From NCBI GenBank assembly GCA_964546375.1, contig CAZJJO010000009.1, forward strand, positions 1-39,261: 39,261 bases of DNA, in the 5' to 3' direction. This DNA is from CAYVFM01 sp964546375 (GTDB lineage Bacteria > Gemmatimonadota > Gemmatimonadetes > Palauibacterales > Palauibacteraceae). Position 1 is the stretch's first letter. Every line of letters begins with the position of its first letter. A program made the translations under genes and the position numbers. Below the pieces are notes generated by a model that did no database searches, was not told the DNA's origin, and saw only the letters and a list, made by a program, of their open reading frames with translations. Shown here one piece after another: positions 1 through 12,578 of the stretch.

Positions 1-70
1 GCCGACGCCGGGTCGCCCGCCCTCGAGCCGGCCCGCCGCCCCGGCCGCGCCGCCTGTCCGACCGGGGTCC

Positions 71-538
71 TCAGCCCTGGTGTTTCTTGATCTCACGCTC
101 CGCCTCCCGCCTCATGGCCTCGCGCTTCAGGTCCTCCCGCTTGTCCTGGTGCTTCTTCCCTTCGGCCAGGGCCAGCGTCGTCTTGGCCCAGCCGTCGCGG
201 AAGTAGAGGTCCAGCGGCACCAGGGTGCGGCCCCGCTGCCGGGTCTCCACGAAGAGCTTCTCGATCTCGCTCTCCCGGAGCAGGAGCTTGCGGGTGCGCT
301 TCGGGTCCGGGGCGTCGCGGCTGGCCGCGTGCCAGGGCTTGATGTGGAGGTTGTGAAGCCAGACCTCGCCGTCCTCCACCCGGGCGAACGCGTCGGTGAA
401 GCTCGCGTCGCCCTGGCGGAGGGACTTCACCTCCGCGCCACGGAGGACGAGCCCCGCCTCGTAGGTCTCGAGGACCTCGTACTCGTGGCGGGCCTTCCGG
501 TTGCGGAGGACCACGCGCCGGCCGTCTTCCTGGGCCAA
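71..538 (-). CDS. smpB: SsrA-binding protein SmpB
   Basis: SmpB binds tmRNA and delivers it to stalled ribosomes for trans-translation. The protein shows the family layout: an N-terminal RKARHEYEVLETYEAG segment, then GAEVKSLRQG, the WLHNLHIKPW-like strand, and KRTRKLLL. The C-terminal tail is basic (KREDLKREAMRREAEREIKKHQG region), the part that in known SmpB proteins folds into the mRNA channel. The start is a judgement. The frame stays open to an ATG at 622, but those residues look nothing like SmpB. A TTG at 538 has GGGAG five bases upstream and gives 155 residues, the usual size; a GTG at 514 is a second option. It is the last of three minus-strand genes, 139 bp after the YihY gene. The tmRNA gene itself is not in the window. 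Confidence 0.93.
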   Translation of the reverse strand: MAQEDGRRVVLRNRKARHEYEVLETYEAGLVLRGAEVKSLRQGDASFTDAFARVEDGEVWLHNLHIKPWHAASRDAPDPKRTRKLLLRESEIEKLFVETRQRGRTLVPLDLYFRDGWAKTTLALAEGKKHQDKREDLKREAMRREAEREIKKHQG

Positions 539-677
539 CTGGACTCCCGGACGTGCTGGTGACCTGTGCGAGACGCCTGTTCGGCGGATGGACGGGGCGT
601 CGGCGCCACAATGTAGGCGCATCGGGCCCGGAATGCTACGCGCGCCGGGGACCGACCGTTCCCCCGGGCCGGGCTCG

Positions 678-1547
678 TCAGCCCTCGAACATCTCCCGCT
701 GCCGGTGGAGGGTGCGGCGCAGCTCGGCCACCTGGGCCACCTCGCCGCCCAGCACGAAGACGGCCGAGCCGTAATAGACCGCGATCACCACCACGATCAG
801 CGTGGCGAAGGCGAAGAAGAAGGAGCCGTAGTCCGCGTACTCGACCACCCACCAGGTGAAGCCCGCCTTGAGCAGCTCGTAGCCCGCCGAGGCCACCAGC
901 GCCGCCAGCGCCGCGGTGCGCCAGCGGATCCGGTTCAGCGAGACGAACTTGTAGATGAAGAGGAACATCAGGAAGATGAACAGGAAGGCGGCGGCGAAGC
1001 CGAGCGCCTGCTCCATGGCGCCCGCCTCGAGGCCCACCGCCCGCAGGCCGCCCCGGCCCAGCGCGGCGATGATCGAGGTGACGGCGATGTTCAGGCAGAG
1101 CAGGAGCGTGCTGACCAGGACCATCCCCACGTCCATCAGCTTGCCCCGCACGATCCCCGGCACGTCGCGGAGGTCGAACACCTCGGCGAGGACGGTGCGG
1201 AGGGCGCCGAACAGCCGGGTGGAGAACCAGACGAAGGCGATCCCGCTGAGGAGTCCGATGGAGCCGGCCTGATCGGCCACCTGCTGGACGCCCCGCTCGA
1301 GCTCGGAGCGGACGGCGGGACCCGCCACCGGCATCAGCTCCCAGAACCAGCTCAGCACCTCGCCCTGCGGCGCCTCGAACTGCGGGGCCAGGACCATGCC
1401 CGCCACGGTCAGCACCAGCAGGAGGAAGGGGATGATCGCCAGCAGGACGCTGAAGGTCATCCCCGAGGCGAGGAAGAAGATGTTGTCGTCGGCGGCCTTC
1501 TCGAAGACCAGCGAGAGGAAGCCCCGCACCGACCGATCAGCGGACAC
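678..1547 (-). CDS. YihY/BrkB-family inner-membrane protein
   Basis: This is a polytopic membrane protein of the YihY/virulence factor BrkB family, once misnamed ribonuclease BN. The family has no firmly established function, and transport or envelope roles are only suggested. The sequence shows about six hydrophobic helices. The first follows a conserved NIFFLASGMTFSVLLAIIP segment, and the last ends in the family-typical YYGSAVFVLGGEVAQVAE. A short soluble tail (RRTLHRQREMFEG) closes it. Two GTG starts are possible. The upstream one at 1574 lacks a Shine-Dalgarno; the one at 1547 has a G-rich AGGGGG seven bases before it and gives 289 residues, so I chose it. It lies between the YtxH-domain gene and smpB on the same strand. 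Confidence 0.88.
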   Translation of the reverse strand: MSADRSVRGFLSLVFEKAADDNIFFLASGMTFSVLLAIIPFLLLVLTVAGMVLAPQFEAPQGEVLSWFWELMPVAGPAVRSELERGVQQVADQAGSIGLLSGIAFVWFSTRLFGALRTVLAEVFDLRDVPGIVRGKLMDVGMVLVSTLLLCLNIAVTSIIAALGRGGLRAVGLEAGAMEQALGFAAAFLFIFLMFLFIYKFVSLNRIRWRTAALAALVASAGYELLKAGFTWWVVEYADYGSFFFAFATLIVVVIAVYYGSAVFVLGGEVAQVAELRRTLHRQREMFEG

Positions 1548-1669
1548 GGTCGCGCCCCCTGCCGTCGATCCCACGGCGCCGGGCGGCGCGGGGGGTCATC
1601 CCCCGACGGTGCCGGCCGCGCCGGCCGCCACGTCGGCCGCGGCGCCGGACGGTCCGCGCCGGCGAGGTC

Positions 1670-2155
1670 CTACGCCTCCGCGTCGTCGTCCCCGGAGCCT
1701 TCCCCGGCCTCGTCCGACCCGGCGGCCTCGCCCGAGCCGGCGGCCGCGCCGGCGGCGACGGCCTCCTTGTAGGCCTCCTTCGACTCCTCCACCCGGCGCT
1801 CCAGGTCCTCCCGGGCCGAACGGGCCGCCGTCTTGCCGGCCCGCATGGCCTCCTCGGCCCGGCGGCGGCGGTCCTGAACCTCGTCGCGGGCGTCCTCCAC
1901 CCGTCGGGTGACGTCCTCGCGCGTGCGCTCGTAGATCTCGGCGAGCTCCTCGCGCAGGTCCTCCAGCCGGTCCTCGGCGTCGGCGCGGAGCTGGAGCGCG
2001 CCCTCCTTCAGCTCGCGCTGGGTCTCCTCGCCCGACTTGGGCGCGAACAGGAGCCCGGCGACCGCGCCCGCCAGGGCGCCCAGCAGGAATCCGCCGAGCC
2101 CGGAGCCGCGCTCCTTCTCGACGACGATGACGGGGTACTCCTGATCTTCCGGCAT
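1670..2155 (-). CDS. YtxH-domain protein
   Basis: A 161-residue protein with one membrane segment near the N terminus (GGFLLGALAGAVAGLLFAPKSGEETQ, about residues 20-45), the signature of YtxH-domain general-stress or envelope proteins. A long charged helical region rich in E, R and A follows, probably a coiled coil, and the tail is acidic and low-complexity. No enzymatic motif is visible and the biochemical role of the family is unknown. The ATG start is well supported by GAAGGAGG five bases upstream. It is the first gene of the minus-strand run YtxH-YihY-SmpB and is preceded by a nearly 500-bp gene-free stretch where its promoter should lie. Confidence 0.85.
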   Translation of the reverse strand: MPEDQEYPVIVVEKERGSGLGGFLLGALAGAVAGLLFAPKSGEETQRELKEGALQLRADAEDRLEDLREELAEIYERTREDVTRRVEDARDEVQDRRRRAEEAMRAGKTAARSAREDLERRVEESKEAYKEAVAAGAAAGSGEAAGSDEAGEGSGDDDAEA

Positions 2156-2330
2156 GGATGCCTCCTTCGAGGTGACGATGGCGCGGGCCGCGAACCGGCC
2201 CGCCGGCCGAAGCCGACGGCACGGGCCGCGGCGCGGCGCTGCAGGAGGTCATCACGTGCAAGCCGTGTACCGGACCGGCCCGCCGGGATGGCAGGCGGCC
2301 GCGTCGGGGCCCGCGCCGGGGGCGGGCCAC

Positions 2331-2391
2331 CGAAGGCGAAGGGGGCGGGGGTCCCGGGAGCGAACCCTGCGAATGCTTGCATTCGGGGTGA
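2331..2391. repeat. Palindromic interspersed repeat, copy 1
   Basis: A 61-bp element matching copy 2 at 2527-2587 at about 51 of 61 positions, with no indels. Its core, CGAATGC-TT-GCATTCG (2370-2385), is a perfect 7-bp inverted repeat. Flanking ACCC and GGGT can extend the stem past a two-base bulge. The last 22 bases are identical between copies. A REP-like element or paired protein-binding sites are both possible. Confidence 0.7.
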
Positions 2392-2526
2392 GCGACCGGG
2401 TCGCCGCCCCCGCGGCGTACCCATCGGCCCGACCGCCCCCGGCGCGGGCTCTCCTCAGGCCACCGCGTCCGTCCAGCCGTTTCCCCTCGTCCCCGCCCGA
2501 GCGGCCCGACCCCGGGGCGCCGCCCG

Positions 2527-2587
2527 CGAACGCTGAGCGGTCGGGGGTTTCGCGAGTGAACCCTTCGAATGCTTGCATTCGGGGTGA
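2527..2587. repeat. Palindromic interspersed repeat, copy 2
   Basis: Second copy, 196 bp after copy 1. The palindromic core CGAATGC-TT-GCATTCG is at 2566-2581. It ends 64 bp beyond the stop codon of the response regulator at 2652, so it would be transcribed in that gene's 3' region and could act as an RNA hairpin. There is no T-tract, so it is not a classic terminator. Confidence 0.7.
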
Positions 2588-2651
2588 ATCGAGTGGAACC
2601 CCCGGCCGGGAAGCCACCCGCGACCGTGAGGCGCCCCGGGAGACGGTGTCC

Positions 2652-4043
<1,392 letters not shown>

Positions 4044-4150
4044 GGTCGTCCGTATGCAGGGGGTGAGCGCTCCCGACGGGGGATCCCGCCGGGGCCGGCG
4101 TCCGTCGCGGGCCGTGCGCCGGGTCGGATCGCCCGGCGGCAGGCCCGAAT

Positions 4151-5650
4151 CTAGCTTCCGCCTCCGTCCTCTACCACCCGATCGTAGGCCTCCGGGTCCC
4201 ATTCCGGCGGGCTCGCCTCGTCCGCGACCCGACGGACCACCCCGTGGATCAGCCGGACGATACGGGCGGTCTTCGCGTAGTCCAGCTCGTCGGCCTCGTC
4301 GCCGGGCCGATGGTAGTCCTCGTGCGTCCCGCTGAAGAAGAAGAGCGCCGGGACCCCGCGTCGCGCGAAGTGGAAGTGGTCGGAGCGCTGGAAGTAGTTC
4401 TCCTCCGGCCAACGGTCCCCGACGACGGCGACCTCCAGCTCCCGGCGCTCGGCCGCCGCGCGGCGCGCCGTCTCGCCCAGGCTGGAGAGCTCGAGGCCGA
4501 CGGCCGCCACGGTGTCCCGCCAGTTCCGACCGATCATGTCGATGTTGACGGCGGCCACCGTCCGCTCGAGCGGGAACACGGGGTGCTCGGTGTACCACCG
4601 GGATCCGTACAGCCCCTTCTCCTCCCCGCTCACGGCGAGGAAGACCACCGACCGGCGGGCGGGCTCGGCCGCGAAGGCCTCGGCCAGCTCCAGCACCGCC
4701 GCCAGGCCCGACCCGTCGTCGTCGGCGCCGTTGTAGATGGAGTCCCCGTCCACCGGCTCGCCGACGCCGAGGTGGTCCAGGTGGGCGGTCACCGCCACGT
4801 ACTCGTCCCGGAGCCCGGGATCGGTCCCCTCGACCCAGCCCACGACGTTGGGCGCCCGGGCCGTGTCCAGCGTCGCCTCGACCGCGATCTCCACGGACCA
4901 TCCCTCGACCGGGCCCCCGTCGGCCAGGGCCGCCCCCAGCTCGCCGGGGAGGGCCGAGGCCCGCACCAGGACCACCGGCTCGTCCAGCCGGTCCGGCTCG
5001 CCCAGGGTCACCTGGCGGCGGGACAGGAACGCGGCGACGCGGGAAAACCACCCTTCCGACCCCCGGACCGCCACCAGCGCCCCGGCGGTCCCGCTCCCGT
5101 CCAGGGCGGAACGCACCGACTCCAGCGCGCCCTGCAGCGAGCCCGGATCGGCCCCGACCAGCGCCACGGCCCCCTCCGGCGCCCTCCCTTCCGCCGGGCG
5201 CCAGGCGACGAGGCGGCCCTCGGCGCGGGCCGCGCCGCCCGCGGGCACCGGCACGAAGTCCCGACCCGGGGCCAGCCGCCGGCTTCCCCCGGGCCCCGAC
5301 AGGGTCAGCCGCTGGGCGCCCGCGGCCGCCGGCGTCACGATCGTGAGCGGATACCACTGGAGGTAGCCCTCCGAGCCCAGCCCCGGCTCGACCCCCGACT
5401 CCTCGAAGCGGACCGCCATCCACCGGGCGGCCTGGACCAGCTCGGGGCTGGGGGTGTCGCGGCCCCGCATGGAGTCGGCGGAGAGCGCCCGCACCGTGGA
5501 CCGGAGCTCGGCGGCGGTGACCCCGGCGCCGGCCGCCTCCGCCGCCCCGGGCTCCGGGCCCGGGGCCTCTCCGCCCTGTGCCTGCCCGGGGACCGGGAGG
5601 GCCAGGAGCGCGGCGGCCAGGAGACCGGCGGCTCGGGGGACGACGCGCAT
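4151..5650 (-). CDS. Secreted M28-family metallopeptidase
   Basis: A 499-residue exported zinc aminopeptidase-like protein. The first about 25 residues are a signal peptide (MRVVPRAAGLLAAALLALPV, then GQAQ). The middle resembles a protease-associated insert domain. The M28 catalytic part shows AHLDHLG (first zinc ligand and catalytic Asp), NGADDDGSGLAAVLELA (bridging Asp), SGEEKGLYGS (Glu base and zinc ligand), NIDMIGRN (Asp ligand) and GTHEDYHRPGDEAD (final His). All ligand motifs look intact, so the enzyme should be active in the periplasm or outside the cell. Substrate cannot be read from sequence. The ATG is the only start that gives a signal peptide. It is followed, 107 bp on, by the response regulator at 2652-4043; co-transcription is possible but unproven. 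Confidence 0.92.
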   Translation of the reverse strand: MRVVPRAAGLLAAALLALPVPGQAQGGEAPGPEPGAAEAAGAGVTAAELRSTVRALSADSMRGRDTPSPELVQAARWMAVRFEESGVEPGLGSEGYLQWYPLTIVTPAAAGAQRLTLSGPGGSRRLAPGRDFVPVPAGGAARAEGRLVAWRPAEGRAPEGAVALVGADPGSLQGALESVRSALDGSGTAGALVAVRGSEGWFSRVAAFLSRRQVTLGEPDRLDEPVVLVRASALPGELGAALADGGPVEGWSVEIAVEATLDTARAPNVVGWVEGTDPGLRDEYVAVTAHLDHLGVGEPVDGDSIYNGADDDGSGLAAVLELAEAFAAEPARRSVVFLAVSGEEKGLYGSRWYTEHPVFPLERTVAAVNIDMIGRNWRDTVAAVGLELSSLGETARRAAAERRELEVAVVGDRWPEENYFQRSDHFHFARRGVPALFFFSGTHEDYHRPGDEADELDYAKTARIVRLIHGVVRRVADEASPPEWDPEAYDRVVEDGGGS

Positions 5651-5956
5651 GGAACCTCCTCCACGGGAGCGGGCGGAATCCGTCGGGGACGGCGAGCCGG
5701 CCGGCCCTCCTCTCGGCGCGACCGGCCCGCCCGCCCGGGACCGGGCGGGCGGCGGGAAGGATACCCCGTCCCGGGGCCCGTGTGCCGGGGGCCGGGACCG
5801 CCGGAACCCGGCCCGGGGCTGGAGGTATCCCTATCCGCGCCGCCGGGGGCCCGGGGCCGCATCGCCGGCCCCCGCGCCCCGCCGGACCGGGGCCGAACCC
5901 GGTCCCCACCCGTCGACAGACCGCACCTCCGACTCCAGGCCCGAGCCCCGCATCCC
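5651..5956. other. Divergent intergenic region, peptidase / mfd
   Basis: This space between two divergent genes is extremely GC-rich. It holds no convincing ORF. A widely spaced inverted pair, GGATACC at 5759-5765 and GGTATCC at 5823-5829, is the only symmetry I noted. Promoters for both genes should be here, but I could not call one. Confidence 0.45.
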
Positions 5957-9274
<3,318 letters not shown>

Positions 9275-9279
9275 GCCCC

Positions 9280-9302
9280 CGGCCCGGCCGCCGCCCGGGC
9301 CG
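9280..9302 (+). terminator. GC-rich hairpin after mfd
   Basis: A perfect 8-bp stem, CGGCCCGG (9280-9287) with CCGGGCCG (9295-9302) and a 7-base loop, starts five bases after the mfd stop. No T-tract follows, so it may only be a weak or Rho-assisted terminator. Confidence 0.35.
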
Positions 9303-9378
9303 AACCCCCTCGCCCGCGGGGAGTACGGTCAAGGGGACCGCCCGAGCCGCGAAATTCAACCAGGCCGGAAGCCACCCC

Positions 9379-10737
9379 GTGCGAGACCTCCGCGAGCTCC
9401 TCCCGCTGCTGCTGCTCCCCGTCCTCCTGGCCGGCGACGGCCTCCGGATCGACGCGCGGGCCCAGCAGCCCGCCATGCCCACCGGCGACGGCGACCAGAC
9501 CGTCGACCGGGTGGTGGCCGTGGTGGGCGACACCGCGATCCTGCTCTCGGAGGTGCGCGAGGAGGCGTTCAACCGCCAGCAGCAGGGCCAGCAGATCCCC
9601 CAGGACCCGGCGGCCCAGGACTCCTTCTACCGGGCGGCGATGCAGAGCCTGATCGACCAGCGGCTCCTGCTGGAGGCGGCCGAGGAGCGGGGGGTCACGG
9701 TCTCCGACCAGCAGGTCGATCAGCTCTTCCAGGACCGGTTCGGCAGCATCCAGTCGCGCTTCCCCTCCCAGGAGGCCTTCCGCCAGGAGGTGGAGCAGAC
9801 CGGCCAGAACATGTTCCAGTTCCGGCAGACGATCCGGTCGCAGGCGCGGCGGGACCTGATCATCCAGCGGCTCCGCCAGCAGCTCCGCCAGGAGGACGAG
9901 CTGCCGCCGGCCGAGGTGAGCGAGGAGGAGATCCGCCGGTACTTCGAGCAGCGGGCGGCCGGGCGGCAGCGCCCGGGCTCGGTCAGCTTCGACCGGGTGA
10001 TGGTGGCCCCCGAGCCGGACAGCGCGGCCCTGGACAGCACCCGGCAGGTGGCCGCCGAGGCGCTCGAGGCGATCCGCGGGGGCACCGAATTCGCCGTCGC
10101 GGCCCGGCGGTACTCGGACGACGACGGCAGCCGTGCCGAGGGGGGCGACCTGGGCTGGGTGCGGCGCTCCGACCTGGCGCCCGCCTTCGCCCGGGCCGCG
10201 TGGTCGGCCCCCCTGGGCCAGGCCGTCGGGCCGGTCCGCTCCCGCTTCGGCTGGCACGTGCTCCGGATCGACAACGTGCGGGGTGGCGAGCGGAGGGTCC
10301 GCCACATCCTCGTCCGGCACCCCATCGACGAGCCGGCGGTCGAGTCGGCCCGACGGCGGGCCGAGGCCCTGGCGGACAGCCTGCGGGAGGGCGCCGGCGC
10401 CGACCGGCTGGCCCGGGAGCACGGGCTCTCCGACGAACAGGTCCGGTTCCAGGAGCTCCGGCTCGACGAGATGCAGGGACGGCTGGGCGACCCCTACGTC
10501 CAGGCGCTCACCGAGCCGCCGCCGGAGGAGGGGGAGGTCCGGGGTCCCTTCCGGGTGGAGGGCTCCTACGGGCTGCCCACCTTCGTGATCGCGCGGGTGG
10601 AGAGCTACACGCCCACCGGGACCTACCGGCTGGAGGACGTCCGCGATCGGATCCGCGACAACCTGATGCAGCAGAAGCAGTTCCAGAAGTACGTGGAGCG
10701 CCTGCGGGACCGCATGCACGTCCAGGTCCTCCTCTGA
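9379..10737 (+). CDS. surA: SurA-like periplasmic peptidyl-prolyl isomerase / chaperone
   Basis: A 452-residue exported foldase that should escort outer-membrane proteins through the periplasm. After a signal peptide (about 1-28) comes the SurA N-terminal helical domain, starting at VDRVVAVVGDTAILLSEV and containing LIDQRLLLEAAEERGV. A first parvulin domain (about 195-300) carries FAVAARRYSDD..AEGGDLGWV and the GWHVLRIDNVR end. A second, more divergent one (from about 305, RRVRHILVRHP) lacks a clear GGDLG segment. A long helix returns to the N-terminal domain at the end. The GTG start has GGAAG seven bases upstream. It sits 42 bp before pdxA; the surA-pdxA pair also occurs in Escherichia coli. 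Confidence 0.9.
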   Translation: MRDLRELLPLLLLPVLLAGDGLRIDARAQQPAMPTGDGDQTVDRVVAVVGDTAILLSEVREEAFNRQQQGQQIPQDPAAQDSFYRAAMQSLIDQRLLLEAAEERGVTVSDQQVDQLFQDRFGSIQSRFPSQEAFRQEVEQTGQNMFQFRQTIRSQARRDLIIQRLRQQLRQEDELPPAEVSEEEIRRYFEQRAAGRQRPGSVSFDRVMVAPEPDSAALDSTRQVAAEALEAIRGGTEFAVAARRYSDDDGSRAEGGDLGWVRRSDLAPAFARAAWSAPLGQAVGPVRSRFGWHVLRIDNVRGGERRVRHILVRHPIDEPAVESARRRAEALADSLREGAGADRLAREHGLSDEQVRFQELRLDEMQGRLGDPYVQALTEPPPEEGEVRGPFRVEGSYGLPTFVIARVESYTPTGTYRLEDVRDRIRDNLMQQKQFQKYVERLRDRMHVQVLL

Positions 10738-10779
10738 GGCCGAACGGTGTGATCGCCGCCGCGAGAGGGGGGACCGGGC

Positions 10780-11781
10780 GTGAGGGATGATCGCCCCCGC
10801 CTCGCCGTGACGCTCGGCGACCCCCGGGGCATCGGGCCCGAGGTGGTGGCCGCGGCGGCCCGCGACCCGGAGCTCCGCCGGGAGGCCGAGCTGGTGGCCG
10901 TGGGCCCGGAGGGGACCCGACCGTCGACGGAGCTCCCGCTGGAGCCGGTCGGACGGTGGGATCCGGCCGACGAGGCGGGCGACGAGCGCGCCGGCCGGCT
11001 GGCGGGCCGGGCCGTGGAGCGGGCCTGCGAGCTGGCCCTCGCCGGCGAGGTCGACGGCCTGGTCACCGCCCCCCTCTCCAAGGCGGCCCTCTCGGCCGCC
11101 GGCTACCGTTGGCCCGGCCACACCGAGTTCCTGCGCGACCGCTCGGGCGTGGACGAGGTCACCATGATGATGGCGGCCGAGGAGACCCCCCCGGGCGGCC
11201 CCCTGCGCATGGGCCTGCTCACCGGTCATCTCCCGCTGCGGGAGGTGGCCGACCGGCTGACGGTGGAGCTCGTGCTGACCCGGAGCCGAATCGCCGCCCG
11301 GGCGCTCCGCCGCTGGTGGGGCCTGGAGGCGCCGCGCCTGGCCTTCGCCGGCGTGAACCCGCACGCGTCCGAGGGAGGGCTGTTCGGCGACGAGGAGGCC
11401 CGGATCCTGGAGCCGGCCGCCCGGCGGCTGGCGGCCGAGGACGGCCTCCGCGTCGACGGGATCCATCCCGCCGACACCGTCTTCCGCCGCTGCCTGGAGG
11501 GTCGGGTGGACGCCGTGATGGTGCCCTATCACGACGTGGGCCTGGCCGTGCTGAAGACCCTGGCGCTGGAGCGGGGCGTCAACGTCACGGCGGGCCTCCC
11601 CTTCCCCCGCACCTCGCCCGACCACGGCACGGCCTTCGACATCGCCGGCCGGGGGACCGCCGACCCCTCCTCGATGCTCGAGGCCCTCCGGCTCTGCGCC
11701 CGGTTCTGCCGGGCCCGGCCCTCCGGGGGCCCCGGGGACGCGGCCGGAGAGCCCGCCCGGGTCGGAGGGAGGGACGGATGA
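10780..11781 (+). CDS. pdxA: 4-hydroxythreonine-4-phosphate dehydrogenase PdxA
   Basis: PdxA oxidises 4-phosphohydroxy-L-threonine in the DXP-dependent pyridoxal phosphate pathway. Family motifs appear in order: TLGDPRGIGPEV at the N terminus, TAPLSKAAL, GHTEFL, GLLTGHLPL, AGVNPHASEGGLFGDEE, PYHDVGLAVLKTL and GLPFPRTSPDHGTAFDIAGRG. The histidines that bind the divalent metal in PdxA structures appear to be kept. Length, 333 residues, is typical; the last about 25 residues are a low-complexity tail. The start is a GTG behind a G-rich GAGAGGGGGGA. Its stop overlaps the ftsE start as ATGA, so the two are probably translationally coupled. The PdxA2 subgroup, with other substrates, cannot be fully excluded. 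Confidence 0.9.
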   Translation: MRDDRPRLAVTLGDPRGIGPEVVAAAARDPELRREAELVAVGPEGTRPSTELPLEPVGRWDPADEAGDERAGRLAGRAVERACELALAGEVDGLVTAPLSKAALSAAGYRWPGHTEFLRDRSGVDEVTMMMAAEETPPGGPLRMGLLTGHLPLREVADRLTVELVLTRSRIAARALRRWWGLEAPRLAFAGVNPHASEGGLFGDEEARILEPAARRLAAEDGLRVDGIHPADTVFRRCLEGRVDAVMVPYHDVGLAVLKTLALERGVNVTAGLPFPRTSPDHGTAFDIAGRGTADPSSMLEALRLCARFCRARPSGGPGDAAGEPARVGGRDG

Positions 11782-12578
11782 TCCGGCTGGAGGGGGTCAC
11801 GAAGCGCTATCCCCGGACGGGGGAGGCCGTCTCGGACGTCTCCTTCCGGCTGGAGAAGGGCGAGTTCGCCTTCCTGACCGGGCCCTCGGGCGCGGGCAAG
11901 ACCACCGTCCTGCGGCTGATCCACATGCAGATCCCGCCCGACGAGGGGGTGGTCCGGGTCTCCCGCTTCTCGTCCGAGGACGTCCGGCGCAAGGAGATCC
12001 CGGAGCTGCGCCGGCGCGTGAGCTTCGTCTTCCAGGACTTCCGCCTGCTGGAGGACCTCACCGCCGCCGAGAACGTGGCCTTCGCCCTGGAGGCCACCGG
12101 GACCCCCCGGCGCCGGGTCTCCGACCGGGTGCAGAAGCTGCTGGGCCACGTGGGGCTCGCCGCCAAGGCCCGGTCCCACCCGGACGAGCTGTCCGGCGGC
12201 GAGCGCCAGCGGGTCGCCGTCGCCCGGGCCCTGGCCACCGACCCGCTGGTCCTGCTGGCCGACGAGCCCACGGGCAACCTGGACGACCGGGCGGCCCGGG
12301 GCGTCGTCGAGCTCCTGCAGGACATCAACGACCTGGGCATGGCGGTCCTGTTCGCCACCCACGACACCGGCCTCATCCGGGCCCATCCCGACGTCCGCGT
12401 CCTGGAGCTGGAGCACGGCGAGCTGGTCTACGACTCGGCCCGGGGGACGGCCGACGGGGCGGGCGACGGGACGGCCGTGTCCGGGACGGAGGGCGGGTCC
12501 GGCCGGGACGGGGGCGCCGGCGAGGGGAACGGCGGCGCCGACGGGCCGGACGGGGGGCGTGCGGGGGACGGGCCGTGA
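11778..12578 (+). CDS. ftsE: Cell-division ATPase FtsE
   Basis: FtsE is the cytoplasmic ATPase of the FtsEX complex, which links the divisome to septal peptidoglycan hydrolysis. The ABC core is complete: Walker A GPSGAGKTT near 36-44, Q-loop FVFQDFRLL, signature LSGGERQRVAVARAL, Walker B LLADEPTGNLD and the switch histidine in FATHD. The core ends near residue 220, as in ordinary FtsE. A tail of about 45 residues follows, almost entirely G, D, A, T, E and S, which is unusual. The gene overlaps pdxA (ATGA) and ftsX (GTGA) by 4 bp each, supporting a tightly coupled operon. Confidence 0.94.
   Translation: MIRLEGVTKRYPRTGEAVSDVSFRLEKGEFAFLTGPSGAGKTTVLRLIHMQIPPDEGVVRVSRFSSEDVRRKEIPELRRRVSFVFQDFRLLEDLTAAENVAFALEATGTPRRRVSDRVQKLLGHVGLAAKARSHPDELSGGERQRVAVARALATDPLVLLADEPTGNLDDRAARGVVELLQDINDLGMAVLFATHDTGLIRAHPDVRVLELEHGELVYDSARGTADGAGDGTAVSGTEGGSGRDGGAGEGNGGADGPDGGRAGDGP

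Larger units (their letters stand above)
2156..2651. other. Gene-free stretch with two repeat copies
   Basis: No convincing coding region lies here. The notable content is two copies of a palindrome-bearing repeat 196 bp apart (annotated separately). A short echo of the end of the following response-regulator gene is also present: 13 bases (CTCAGGCCACCGC) at 2454-2466 recur at 2651-2663 across that gene's stop codon. The left end should contain the promoter of the YtxH gene; I could not identify convincing -35/-10 boxes. Confidence 0.6.

Noticed and set aside
1..70. 3' end or 5' end of a further gene left of smpB
   Set aside because: Seventy bases of GC-rich sequence with no recognisable motif; cannot be assigned.
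539..622. ATG at 622 as the start of smpB
   Set aside because: The extra residues do not resemble SmpB and there is no Shine-Dalgarno; the TTG at 538 has GGGAG at good spacing.
4244..5956. Open frame extending Mfd by more than 500 codons upstream
   Set aside because: It is antisense to the peptidase gene and shows no homology; absence of stops is expected at this GC content.
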